NCBI GenBank assembly: GCA_963778225.1
Contig: CAVZTR010000013.1
Coordinates: 1 to 64,000 of the forward strand
Reading direction: 5' to 3'
DNA: 64,000 nucleotides
DNA from: JAGVSR01 sp963778225
GTDB taxonomy: Bacteria; Pseudomonadota; Alphaproteobacteria; Rhizobiales; Hyphomicrobiaceae
The notes under the pieces were generated by a model. That model searched no databases. It was given only the letters and a program-made list of their open reading frames with translations, and had not been told where the DNA came from. A program made the position numbers and the translations under genes. Of this stretch, positions 18,235 through 26,956 are shown one piece after another (position 1 is the stretch's first letter; each line of letters opens with the position of its first letter).

Positions 18235-19038
18235 TCAGCGGAAGTCGTAGCGAAGGCCGACGCGGAACTCGTGCGCCGTGATGCTTTCAACTGTCGGATC
18301 TTCGGCGACCGGAACCGTCGTCACGATGGCGCCCGTCGCCACTTCACCGAGGTAGAGGAAGCGGTACCCCACATCGAGGTAGAGGTTGCGGCCGGTGTCG
18401 ACCGTCATCGGGCCATCCTTCGAACTGCCGCCGACGACCGTCTGTCCCCCGCGGATTTTCGTGGTGAAGCCCGCCATCAGAGCACCGGCGACTTCGGTAT
18501 CTTCGCCTTCTTCGATGATGCCCGTGCATCCGCACGTGCTGGTGGCGACACCCTCTGTGGTCCTGTTGAACGTAAAGCCGAGGCCGGCACCAACGTAGGG
18601 CGAGAAACGGCCGCCGCGGTTGAAGTCATAGTAGAGGTTGAACAGCACGACATCGCTTTCGATGCCGAACGTGCGCTCGCCATCCAGCGCCGCGTAATGG
18701 TCGAGCAACGTGCCGCTCGCATCGGCTTCAAAGCGATGATCGTAGGTGATGTCACCGCGAATTGTGGGCGTGAAGTAACGACCGATGCCGCCACCCAGCG
18801 TCCAGGTGTCGTCGATGGATTCATCCACGAGATCATAGATGCCGATTTCGGTCATCTCCGGGTCGTCGTGGATGGCATAGCCGCCGTCGATGCGTGCGTA
18901 CCACGACGGGCTTACGGCAAGCGGCGCCTCATAGCCCACGTCCTTCATCCCATTGCCGTAGAGGTCGGCGGCCTGTGCAGGACTGGCCCCGGCGGCAAAC
19001 AGTGCGCAGCCAATGAGAAGAGCGTTACGCGAGATCAT
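18235..19038 (-). CDS. outer-membrane beta-barrel protein
   Basis: A 267-residue protein from ATG 19038 with signal peptide MISRNALLIGCALFAAGASPAQAAD. An eight-stranded barrel follows: SWYARIDGGYAIHDD, YFTPTIRGDITYDHRF, RFSPYVGAGLGFTFNR and a final strand EFRVGLRYDFR. A loop holds TSTCGCTG. It is similar in layout to the adjacent barrel protein. The 300-base gap between the two genes contains a GC-rich hairpin near 18154-18180 without a T-run and no gene that I can support. Confidence 0.85.
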   Translation of the reverse strand: MISRNALLIGCALFAAGASPAQAADLYGNGMKDVGYEAPLAVSPSWYARIDGGYAIHDDPEMTEIGIYDLVDESIDDTWTLGGGIGRYFTPTIRGDITYDHRFEADASGTLLDHYAALDGERTFGIESDVVLFNLYYDFNRGGRFSPYVGAGLGFTFNRTTEGVATSTCGCTGIIEEGEDTEVAGALMAGFTTKIRGGQTVVGGSSKDGPMTVDTGRNLYLDVGYRFLYLGEVATGAIVTTVPVAEDPTVESITAHEFRVGLRYDFR

Positions 19039-19160
19039 TCGTGAATTCCCTGCTGTCGACCCATGGACCTCCGCAGGTGCGGCGGCATCACGGGTGTCCT
19101 TCACAGAGAAAAATGCCGGATAAGGTTTAAGGGACACTTAACCGCCGGCACAAAATGAAA

Positions 19161-19185
19161 CACCGCCATCCAGCGGACGGCGGTG
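19161..19185 (-). terminator. possible terminator after glmM
   Basis: Stem CACCGCC/GGCGGTG around an 11-base loop. On the minus strand it is followed by TTTCATTTTG, a weak T-run. It lies 28 bases past the glmM stop. Confidence 0.6.
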
Positions 19186-19212
19186 CGCAAATCTGAATAA
19201 AGTGTAAAGACG

Positions 19213-20565
19213 TTACGCCGCCTGTGCAGCGACCTTCACCGCATCCACGATGTCGCCGACCACCGCGTTCACGAGCGTCTCGTCGTCCCCTTCGGCCATC
19301 ACGCGGATGACGGGTTCCGTTCCCGACGGCCGAATGACGATCCGGCCCTTCTCGCCGAGCTTCTGCTGCGCACCCTCGATGGCCTTGCGCACGCGCGTGT
19401 CCTCGAGCGGCTTGCCATTCGCATAGCGCACATTCTTCAAGACCTGCGGCAACGGCGTAAACCGCGCACAGACTTCTGAGACAGGCTTGCCCGTCGCCAC
19501 GACGCACGCCAACACCTGCAGCGCCGAAACGAGACCATCCCCCGTCGTCGTGAAGTCGGACAGAACGATATGTCCCGACTGCTCGCCGCCGACGTTGTAC
19601 CCGTGCTTGCGCATGTGCTCGACGACATACCGGTCACCGACCGGCGTGCGCACGAGACCAAGCCCCTGCGATTTCAGGTACCGTTCCAGCCCGAGGTTGC
19701 TCATCACCGTCGCCACCACGCCGCCCGCGGAGAGCTTGCCGCGCCGGTGCCAGCTTTCCGCGATCACAGCCATGAGTTGGTCGCCGTCGACGATCTGGCC
19801 TTTCTCGTCCACGATCACGACGCGGTCCGCATCCCCGTCCAGCGCGATGCCGATGTCAGCGCGGAACTCTTTCACCTTATTCACGAGCAGATCAGGCGCA
19901 GTGGACCCGCACTTGTCGTTGATGTTGCGGCCGTTCGGCTCGACACCGATCTTGATCACCTCCGCCCCAAGCTCCCAAAGAGCTTCCGGCGCGACTTTGT
20001 AGGCAGCCCCGTTGGCGCAATCGATCACGATCCTGAGCCCAGTGAGCTTCAGGTTCTTCGGCAGCGTGCGCTTGGCGAATTCGATGTAGCGCTCCTGGGC
20101 GCTTTCCACGCGCGTCGCGCGTCCGATGCGATCCGCCGAGGCGAGCAGGCTGCGCGTATCGGAATCGATCAGCCCCTCGATCTCCAGTTCCATGTCGTCG
20201 GAGAGCTTGTAGCCGTCCGGATCGAACAGCTTGATGCCGTTGTCCTCGTACTTGTTGTGCGACGCCGAAATCATCACCCCGATATCCGCCCGGAGCGACC
20301 GCGTCAGCATCGCCACCGCCGGCGTCGGCATCGGCCCCAGAAGGAAGACATCGACACCGACCGAAGTGAACCCCGACATCAGTGCCGCTTCGAGCATGTA
20401 GCCCGACAAGCGCGTGTCCTTGCCGATCACCACGCGATGCCGATGGCTGCCGGTCTGAAACAGCTTGCCCGCGGCCATGCCCACCTTCAGCGCCACCTCG
20501 GCCGTCATGGGGTGCTTGTTCGCCAGACCGCGAATACCATCGGTGCCAAAGTAGCGGCGGGTCAT
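19213..20565 (-). CDS. glmM: phosphoglucosamine mutase
   Basis: Interconverts glucosamine 6-phosphate and 1-phosphate on the way to UDP-GlcNAc for peptidoglycan and lipopolysaccharide. The 450-residue protein begins MTRRYFGTDGIRG. It carries the phosphoserine loop ISASHN with S102, the metal site DGDADR and the C-terminal phosphate-binding RPSGTEPVIRVM. ATG 20565 has GAGGAG well placed. In related genomes glmM follows folP directly; here a ParA-like gene and its partner on the other strand separate them. Confidence 0.97.
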   Translation of the reverse strand: MTRRYFGTDGIRGLANKHPMTAEVALKVGMAAGKLFQTGSHRHRVVIGKDTRLSGYMLEAALMSGFTSVGVDVFLLGPMPTPAVAMLTRSLRADIGVMISASHNKYEDNGIKLFDPDGYKLSDDMELEIEGLIDSDTRSLLASADRIGRATRVESAQERYIEFAKRTLPKNLKLTGLRIVIDCANGAAYKVAPEALWELGAEVIKIGVEPNGRNINDKCGSTAPDLLVNKVKEFRADIGIALDGDADRVVIVDEKGQIVDGDQLMAVIAESWHRRGKLSAGGVVATVMSNLGLERYLKSQGLGLVRTPVGDRYVVEHMRKHGYNVGGEQSGHIVLSDFTTTGDGLVSALQVLACVVATGKPVSEVCARFTPLPQVLKNVRYANGKPLEDTRVRKAIEGAQQKLGEKGRIVIRPSGTEPVIRVMAEGDDETLVNAVVGDIVDAVKVAAQAA

Positions 20566-20858
20566 TGTCTGCTCCTCGTCTTGAAGCCATCCCGATACGC
20601 CGCATTTGCAGCGTGGGGAGCGGCGAGCCGGCGGACTATAGGTGCCGGTTTGCGCACTGTCGCGTTCCGGCAGGCAAGCGCTCATCAAACTCTGTTTCGA
20701 ACATAACACAGTCGAAGCGGCCGAGCGGGCCGCAAACACGCAGAGCGTTGACGCTCCGGCAGAAATTGGCGGCTGACCGGCCGACAGGAATCAGATCATA
20801 GCAATCTCTTGTGCATCCGGCAGCGGCCGAACGCGAGAACAAACGAAGGGGGAACCCC

Positions 20859-21752
20859 ATGGCCCATTTTCTGTCGGTTGCCAATCGCAAGGGCGGTGTC
20901 GGCAAGTCCACGACCGCCGTGATGCTCGCGCACGCGTTCGCAGCCTGGGGCGGCAAGCGCGTCCTCGTCATGGATCTCGACAGCCAGTGCAACGCCTCCC
21001 TGATCCTGATGGGCGGTGAGGCCTGGTCGGAAGCCCGCAAGAAGGGGCTCACAATTTCCGACTACTTTTTCGACCTCTTCGACGAAACCTATCCCGAACC
21101 GCGCGACTTCCTCGCCCACAACGTCGGCGATGTGCGCCAGCCGTCAGGCAAACCTCTGGCGATCTCGCTGCTGCCCGGCTCGCTCATGCTGGAAGACGTC
21201 CAGGGCGAGCTCTACGTCAAGGAAGCTCGCCAGTCCAAAGATCCCGAAGTCGTCGGCCAGCGTGTTCGCGGCCGCCTCGAGCGCCTGCTGCGCCGCTTCG
21301 AACAAAGCTACGACGTGGTGATCTTGGATTGCCCACCGGGCCTGTCGTTCGCAGCCCTCGCCGCCCTCAAGATCGCCGACCGGATCGTGGTTCCGTTCCG
21401 CCCCGATTACGTCTCGCAGCTGGCCGTCGACCGCATTGCGCTCCTCATCGAGGAGAAGCGCAACGAAGCTGATCTGGCGGAAATCCCACTGGCCGACCGC
21501 CGCTACGCCTGCCTTGCCAACGGCGTCCGCCCCACCGGCAGGGACCGCCTGCTGATCGAGGAAATTGGCCTCCTCCATCCGCTTCTCGAAGCCCAGATCC
21601 CGCATTCCGACGCCATCGCCAACGCGTTTGACTGGGAAGCACAGGGCAAAACGATCGAGGAGAAGTACGGCGCTGGTGCTGTTCCCTTGCGCGCCGTCTA
21701 TGATGAGATCGCGCAAGGCTTTCCTCATGCAACGCGCGGCGTAAGGACCTGA
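20859..21752 (+). CDS. ParA/MinD-type ATPase
   Basis: A 297-residue ParA-family ATPase. The deviant Walker A motif KGGVGKSTT is at about residues 11-19, the switch region VMDLDSQCNAS follows, and VVILDCPPGL forms the Walker B area. The product is longer than a minimal ParA, with an insertion around EAWSEARKKGLTISDYFFDLF. There is no DNA-binding N-terminal domain. GGGGG precedes ATG 20859. No parB or centromere-like repeats are adjacent, so it is an orphan ParA. The downstream gene starts 3 bases after its stop and is probably its partner. The cargo is unknown. Confidence 0.88.
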   Translation: MAHFLSVANRKGGVGKSTTAVMLAHAFAAWGGKRVLVMDLDSQCNASLILMGGEAWSEARKKGLTISDYFFDLFDETYPEPRDFLAHNVGDVRQPSGKPLAISLLPGSLMLEDVQGELYVKEARQSKDPEVVGQRVRGRLERLLRRFEQSYDVVILDCPPGLSFAALAALKIADRIVVPFRPDYVSQLAVDRIALLIEEKRNEADLAEIPLADRRYACLANGVRPTGRDRLLIEEIGLLHPLLEAQIPHSDAIANAFDWEAQGKTIEEKYGAGAVPLRAVYDEIAQGFPHATRGVRT

Positions 21753-21754
21753 CC

Positions 21755-22231
21755 ATGGCTAAAGCGACGCGGCCACTCTCCGGAGCCAGCCAGAAGAAAT
21801 ACTTTCGCGATCTGTTCCAGTCGACCGAGGGCCTAGCACCCGAGACGGCCGACATCCTGACCTCTGTTTGCGAACGCGAGATCGCGCAAGTCCGCGTCCG
21901 CTTGCCCATTCCCGAACGCGGCAAGAAGAACAGCTCGGCAAAGAAGCTGAGGTCCGAAAGCGCGGCCAAGCTCAGCGGCACCGAACCGGTCGTAGGCGAC
22001 GCCGTGTTCGACCCATTCGCTTTCAGCGTCGTCGTGGTGATCACAAAAGAGGGCCGCGACGGCCTGGCCCGCAAGCTGCAGAGCGTCGCCTCGGCCGCCG
22101 ATCTCAAATCACTCGCCAAAGCCCAGCACGTCGCTCTTCCCGAAGGTGATTTGAGCGCTGATGAACTGCGCGCTGCAATCGTCGAAGGCGCCCTCCAGCG
22201 CATCGCCAACCGCAAGGCCGCCGCGAGCTGA
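21755..22231 (+). CDS. partner protein of the orphan ParA, function unknown
   Basis: A 158-residue basic protein with no recognised family. The N-terminal third is helical with FRDLFQSTEGLAPETADILTSV. A Lys/Ser-rich linker follows (GKKNSSAKKLRSESAAKL), then a predicted alpha/beta region VFDPFAFSVVVVITKEGRDGLARKLQSVASAADLKSLAKAQ and a helical end. The start lies 3 bases after the ParA stop, so co-translation is very likely. By analogy with other orphan ParA systems it might be the adaptor that links the ATPase to cargo; that is inference. Confidence 0.75.
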   Translation: MAKATRPLSGASQKKYFRDLFQSTEGLAPETADILTSVCEREIAQVRVRLPIPERGKKNSSAKKLRSESAAKLSGTEPVVGDAVFDPFAFSVVVVITKEGRDGLARKLQSVASAADLKSLAKAQHVALPEGDLSADELRAAIVEGALQRIANRKAAAS

Positions 22232-22232
22232 C

Positions 22233-23348
22233 TTAAGCCAGCCCCTTCTCCGTCCCACGCATCACCGCGTTCCACACGCAGATCGCTTGCACCGTCTCGG
22301 CCACGTCGTGCACCCGTATGATCTGCACGCCTTGCGCCACCGACGTCAGCGCCGCCGCGATGGATCCGGGGACGCGCTTCGTTGGCTCCTCCACATTGCA
22401 CAACTGCCCAATCAGCTTCTTGCGCGACGCACCCAGCAACACTGGAACACCGAGCCCGTGATAAAGGCTCATCGCCTGCAGCACGGCGACGTTATGGTGC
22501 AGGTGCTTGCCAAATCCGATCCCCGGATCGACGACGATCTTCTCGCGCGGAATGCCCGCCGCCTCGCAGGCCGCGATCCGGTCCGCCAGGAAATCGAACA
22601 CGTCCAGCACCACGTCGCGGTACTGCGGATTGACGTTCATCGTCTTCGGATCGCCCTGCGCATGCATCAGCATGATCGGCTTGCCGCTCTCGGCCGCCGC
22701 CGCCAACGCCTCCGGGTCATGCGTCAGTGCTGACACGTCATTGAGAATGTCGGCACCCGAGGCGGCTGCCCGCCGCATCACCTCGGCCTTGCGCGTATCC
22801 ACGGAGATCTTCGCATCCGTTCGCGCGCGCAAGCCCTCCAGTACCGGCATCACGCGGCGCAGTTCCTCGTCTAGCGCCACCGCGTCAGAGCCCGGACGCG
22901 TACTCTCCCCGCCGATGTCGAGAATGTCGGCGCCCTCCTCCACCAGTCGCAATCCGTGATCAATCGCCGCCTGCACGTTGGAGAAGTTGCCGCCATCGGA
23001 GAAGCTGTCCGGCGTCACGTTCACGATGCCCATGATACGCGGCCGATCCATCGACAGCCCCGCATAGTCCGGCCGCGCTTCGATCAGATGATCGAACGTC
23101 TGCCACATCTCCTCGCCGTGGAACGGCGGGTGATACCAGTCCTGGTTGGCAAATCCGTACGTCCCTTCGGCCGGAATGAGCTGCACGCGCTTACCCGCAG
23201 CCGCCTCGGCATCGATGAGTTCGATGTCGGCAAACCCGAGGTCGTCACGGCCGCACAGCTTCTCCTGCCCGCCGGACCGGTCGCGGTCGAGACGGCTTCG
23301 GTCATACGCGACCGAGACGATGGGGCGGAGATAAAAGCGGCGCGCCAC
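22233..23348 (-). CDS. folP: dihydropteroate synthase with N-terminal extension
   Basis: Joins p-aminobenzoate to dihydropterin pyrophosphate in folate synthesis. The catalytic TIM-barrel starts near residue 100 (RPRIMGIVNVTPDSFSDGG) and contains DILDIGGESTRPGS and LLGASRKKLIGQL. The product is 371 residues, about 90-100 longer than the usual enzyme, because of an N-terminal region (MARRFYLRPIVSV and on) that is not part of the classic fold. Its stop is 1 base from the convergent partner-gene stop. It lies downstream of ftsH, separated by a strong hairpin. Confidence 0.93.
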   Translation of the reverse strand: MARRFYLRPIVSVAYDRSRLDRDRSGGQEKLCGRDDLGFADIELIDAEAAAGKRVQLIPAEGTYGFANQDWYHPPFHGEEMWQTFDHLIEARPDYAGLSMDRPRIMGIVNVTPDSFSDGGNFSNVQAAIDHGLRLVEEGADILDIGGESTRPGSDAVALDEELRRVMPVLEGLRARTDAKISVDTRKAEVMRRAAASGADILNDVSALTHDPEALAAAAESGKPIMLMHAQGDPKTMNVNPQYRDVVLDVFDFLADRIAACEAAGIPREKIVVDPGIGFGKHLHHNVAVLQAMSLYHGLGVPVLLGASRKKLIGQLCNVEEPTKRVPGSIAAALTSVAQGVQIIRVHDVAETVQAICVWNAVMRGTEKGLA

Positions 23349-23371
23349 GGGAGATCCTCATCAAATGCGAA

Positions 23372-23399
23372 ACAGCCCCCGGAGCGATCCGGGGGCTGT
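23372..23399 (-). terminator. strong hairpin after ftsH
   Basis: Perfect 12-bp stem (23372-23383 with 23388-23399) closed by a GCGA tetraloop. The run after it on the minus strand is short (TTTCGCATTTG), so it may be a partial terminator or a processing/stability element between ftsH and folP. Confidence 0.7.
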
Positions 23400-23442
23400 C
23401 TCTGTGTCTTGCTTTTTCTGGCTGGGATCAAGCCCAGACGGA

Positions 23443-25371
23443 TCAGGTACCGGGCTGCGGAGCCATGCCGCCGGCATCCGGCTCTTCGCGCGGCTTGGAG
23501 CGCCCGGCCGTCGGAACCGCCGAGTTGGCCGGACCTTTCGAACCGTCGTTGTCGTCCCGACGCACGATGTTTTCGCCGCGCATCAAAGCCTTCACCTCTT
23601 CGCCCGAGAGCGTCTCGAACTCCAGCAAGCCTTTGGCGACGCGATGGAGCGCATCGATCTTGTCGTGCAGGATTTCACGCGCCTTCTGCTCACCCGTGGT
23701 GATCAAGTTGCGGATTTCCTGATCGATCAGCTTCGCAGTGTCATCCGACAGGTTCTTCGACTGCGTCACCGAGTGCCCCAGGAAAACCTCCTGCTCGTTG
23801 CCATTGTAGCGAACGCGTCCGAGCTTGTCGGACATGCCCCACTCCATGATCATCGCGCGGGCAAGCTGTGTCGCCATCTGGATGTCGCCGGTCGCACCGT
23901 TCGTGACGTTGTCCGGTCCGCCGAGAATGATCTCGGCCTCACGGCCACCGAACAGAACAGCGAGACGCGCTTCGCACCACGCCTTCGTGCGGCTGTAGCG
24001 ATCGCCTTCCGGCAGGTTCATGGTCACGCCCAGCGCACGGCCGCGCGGGATGATCGTCACCTTGTGCAGCGGGTCGTAAGGCACGAGGAGACCGACGATT
24101 GCGTGACCCGCCTCATGATAGGCGGTGTTGCGCTTCTCTTCGTCGCTCATGACCATGGAGCGGCGTTCCGCGCCCATCATCACCTTGTCCTTGGCGTCTT
24201 CGAACTCCTGCTGGGTCACGAGCCGTTTGTTGCGGCGTGCGGCAAGCAGGGCTGCCTCGTTGACGAGGTTTGCCAGATCGGCGCCCGAGAAGCCCGGGCA
24301 GCCGCGCGCGATCGTCTTGGCATCCACATCCGGCGCCAGCGGCACCTTCTTCATGTGCACGCGCAAAATCTTCTCGCGCCCGACCACATCCGGGTTGGGA
24401 ACTGTGATCTGACGGTCGAAACGGCCCGGACGAAGGAGTGCCGGATCGAGCACGTCGGGACGGTTCGTCGCCGCGATAACGATGATGCCCTCGTTTGCCT
24501 CGAAGCCGTCCATCTCGACGAGCAACTGGTTCAGCGTCTGTTCGCGCTCGTCGTTGCCACCGCCGAGACCGGCGCCACGATGGCGGCCGACTGCGTCGAT
24601 TTCATCGATGAAGATGATGCACGGGGCATTCTTCTTGGCCTGCTCGAACATGTCGCGCACACGGCTCGCGCCGACGCCGACGAACATTTCAACGAAGTCG
24701 GAGCCCGAGATCGTGAAGAACGGCACGTTCGCTTCACCCGCCACGGCACGCGCAATGAGCGTCTTACCGGTACCCGGAGGACCGACGAGCAGCGCGCCGC
24801 GCGGGATACGACCGCCGAGCCGCTGGAACTTCTGCGGGTCGCGCAGGAATTCCACGATTTCTTCTAGGTCCGTCTTGGCCTCGTCCACGCCCGCGACGTC
24901 GTCAAACGTCACGCGGCCCTGGCGCTCGGTCAAAAGCTTTGCGCGGCTCTTGCCGAAACCCATGGCACGGCCCGAACCCGACTGCATCTGGCGCATGAAG
25001 AACACCCAGACACCGATCAAGAGAAGCATCGGGAACCAGTTGAGCAGCACGCTCATCAGCGACGGCACGTCCTCATCCGAGGGACGCGCCTTGAACTTGA
25101 TGCCCTTTTTCTCAAGGCGCTCGACCAGCATGCGGTCGTCCGGCGCGTACGTGGTGAACTGCTGTCCACCCTCGCTGAGCGCGCCATAGATGCGATTGCC
25201 CGCGATCGTCACCTCGCTGACGCGGCCACCATCGACCGCCGCGATGAATTCCGAGTAGGTAATCTCGTTACCGCGACGGTTTTGCGCCGGGCTGTTGAAC
25301 AAATTGAAGAGCGCCGCGAGCAGCACGAGTACGGCCACCCAGATCGCAAGCTTCTGAAAGTTGGGGTTCAT
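23443..25371 (-). CDS. ftsH: ATP-dependent zinc metalloprotease FtsH
   Basis: Membrane-bound AAA protease for quality control of membrane proteins and turnover of regulators. The 642-residue protein has a first transmembrane segment near 8-25 and a second near 105-125, with a periplasmic domain between. The Walker A VGPPGTGKT, Walker B FIDEID and zinc-binding HEAGH lie in the cytoplasmic part. The C-terminal tail is Pro/Gly-rich. It lies between tilS and folP, the standard alphaproteobacterial order. Confidence 0.98.
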   Translation of the reverse strand: MNPNFQKLAIWVAVLVLLAALFNLFNSPAQNRRGNEITYSEFIAAVDGGRVSEVTIAGNRIYGALSEGGQQFTTYAPDDRMLVERLEKKGIKFKARPSDEDVPSLMSVLLNWFPMLLLIGVWVFFMRQMQSGSGRAMGFGKSRAKLLTERQGRVTFDDVAGVDEAKTDLEEIVEFLRDPQKFQRLGGRIPRGALLVGPPGTGKTLIARAVAGEANVPFFTISGSDFVEMFVGVGASRVRDMFEQAKKNAPCIIFIDEIDAVGRHRGAGLGGGNDEREQTLNQLLVEMDGFEANEGIIVIAATNRPDVLDPALLRPGRFDRQITVPNPDVVGREKILRVHMKKVPLAPDVDAKTIARGCPGFSGADLANLVNEAALLAARRNKRLVTQQEFEDAKDKVMMGAERRSMVMSDEEKRNTAYHEAGHAIVGLLVPYDPLHKVTIIPRGRALGVTMNLPEGDRYSRTKAWCEARLAVLFGGREAEIILGGPDNVTNGATGDIQMATQLARAMIMEWGMSDKLGRVRYNGNEQEVFLGHSVTQSKNLSDDTAKLIDQEIRNLITTGEQKAREILHDKIDALHRVAKGLLEFETLSGEEVKALMRGENIVRRDDNDGSKGPANSAVPTAGRSKPREEPDAGGMAPQPGT

Positions 25372-25568
25372 CGAGCGTCCTATCAGGCCGCGGATCAGGG
25401 CCGCTGGCCGTTGGTCGAGGGTCCCGGCACCGATCCCGGCCCCCTAGAGTGGTTAAGATAGGGGGAGGGGCAGGATTTGCCAAGGCTCGCTAGCATGACG
25501 ACGATCCCCTGCCCGTGTTTTAGTTTACGTCAGCGCGCGCAATCCGATCCTTTCTTCGATGAATATGC

Positions 25569-26906
25569 TTACGGCGCCAAGCCCGCGAGTTCGGGAAGGA
25601 ACCGCATTTCAACCTTGGAAACCGCGTCGCCGGCCTCGCTGAACAAAGTGGGAGGCAACCCTCCGACAGACACGAGGGCATCATCGAACCAGACCGCAGG
25701 CAAAGTTGCAGCTGCACGAAACGGCAGTGTCAACCGCGGGGACGCGCGCCGACGCAGGACCTCCGCCGACCGGGCATCAAGTGGCCGCACCACCATCGAG
25801 CCTGTCATCGCCGGCCCCGAACCCACCTTGTGCCGGATGTGAAAGCGATGATCCCAAATCGCTTCTTGGCCTGGATCAATTTGAATGGGAGTGAGCTGTG
25901 CGCGTCCTCGTTCGCGGAAGACGCGAATTTCACGGTCGCACGCGCGCACTTCGCAGCCACCGAGTGTGACGCGTGTCGCCGGGGCGGTCATCATCATTTG
26001 CGCGAGACGCTCCACTTGCGCCATCTCTGCCGGGCCGGAGCTTCCCCCGAACATCTTCAGGACCCGGTTGAGCAGCCTGATCTGAATCTCGGCAGCGGCG
26101 GACCGGAAGACGCCAGCGTTGATCGACGCAAACATCCCCCCGTGAACATCGACAGCGGCCGCAGCGGTCGCATCCGTCGCCGCCTCCAGCGCCGCCACGG
26201 CACGCTGCTGTCGCTCTGCCGCAAGCCCCAGCATGGTTGGCGTCAAGCCAAGGTCGAACAGCGTGCCTGCCGCCGCGCGAAGCCGCACCCGCTCGAACTG
26301 CGCATCTTCATTGCTTGGATCGTCGAACCAACTGACTCCATGCGCGACGAGAAAGGAACGCAACTGGTCCCGCGACTGGTTGAGCAGCGGGCGCACGAGG
26401 ACCAGGTTTGAATAAGGTTCCAGCGCGCGCACGTCGCGCATGCCCTGCAGCCCATCCGGACCGCTTCCGCGCGCCAACCGCATCAACACGGTTTCCGCCT
26501 GATCATCGCGGGTATGCGCCGTGAGAATCGCACATGGACCGAACCCCGTCTCAGAGGCGTACTGCGCCAGCAGCCCATAGCGCATCTCGCGCGCCTTCTC
26601 TTGGATGCCCCGTTCAGGCTTGGTGCCGCACCAGGTCAGAACACGCGCTTCAACGCCCAGCGCGCGGGCCGCCTCTTCGACCTGACGCGCCTCGGCCGCC
26701 GACCCTGGCCGCAATCCATGATCGACCGTTGCCACTGAAATCGTCGGTGCCCCGGCGCCGAGTGACCGCGCCCACCGCACGGCGAGATGCAAAAGTGCCG
26801 TGCTGTCCGACCCACCCGACACGGCCAGGATGAGCCGCGCGTACTCACGCACAGGTGCGAAGATCGCCGCTAGGTCCTCAGAATTTGGTGTCCAGGGCTC
26901 TGCCAT
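25569..26906 (-). CDS. tilS: tRNA(Ile)-lysidine synthase
   Basis: Modifies C34 of tRNA-Ile(CAU) to lysidine with ATP and lysine. The 445-residue protein has the PP-loop SGGSDS at residues 30-35, then the TilS N-terminal domain (HTRDDQAETVLMRLARGSG, VRPLL, FDDPSN). The C-terminal region is less conserved, as is usual for the family. It lies between cpoB and ftsH. The 197-base gap to ftsH contains no gene that I can support. Confidence 0.95.
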   Translation of the reverse strand: MAEPWTPNSEDLAAIFAPVREYARLILAVSGGSDSTALLHLAVRWARSLGAGAPTISVATVDHGLRPGSAAEARQVEEAARALGVEARVLTWCGTKPERGIQEKAREMRYGLLAQYASETGFGPCAILTAHTRDDQAETVLMRLARGSGPDGLQGMRDVRALEPYSNLVLVRPLLNQSRDQLRSFLVAHGVSWFDDPSNEDAQFERVRLRAAAGTLFDLGLTPTMLGLAAERQQRAVAALEAATDATAAAAVDVHGGMFASINAGVFRSAAAEIQIRLLNRVLKMFGGSSGPAEMAQVERLAQMMMTAPATRVTLGGCEVRACDREIRVFRERGRAQLTPIQIDPGQEAIWDHRFHIRHKVGSGPAMTGSMVVRPLDARSAEVLRRRASPRLTLPFRAAATLPAVWFDDALVSVGGLPPTLFSEAGDAVSKVEMRFLPELAGLAP

Positions 26907-26956
26907 ATGACCCTGCCTTCCGCCATTGGCGCTCGGTTACCGAGCGCCATCTGCGC

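Noticed and set aside
23365..24867. 500-codon plus-strand frame opposite ftsH.
   Set aside because: Shadow of ftsH; composition is rich in Arg, His and Asp as expected from an antisense frame.
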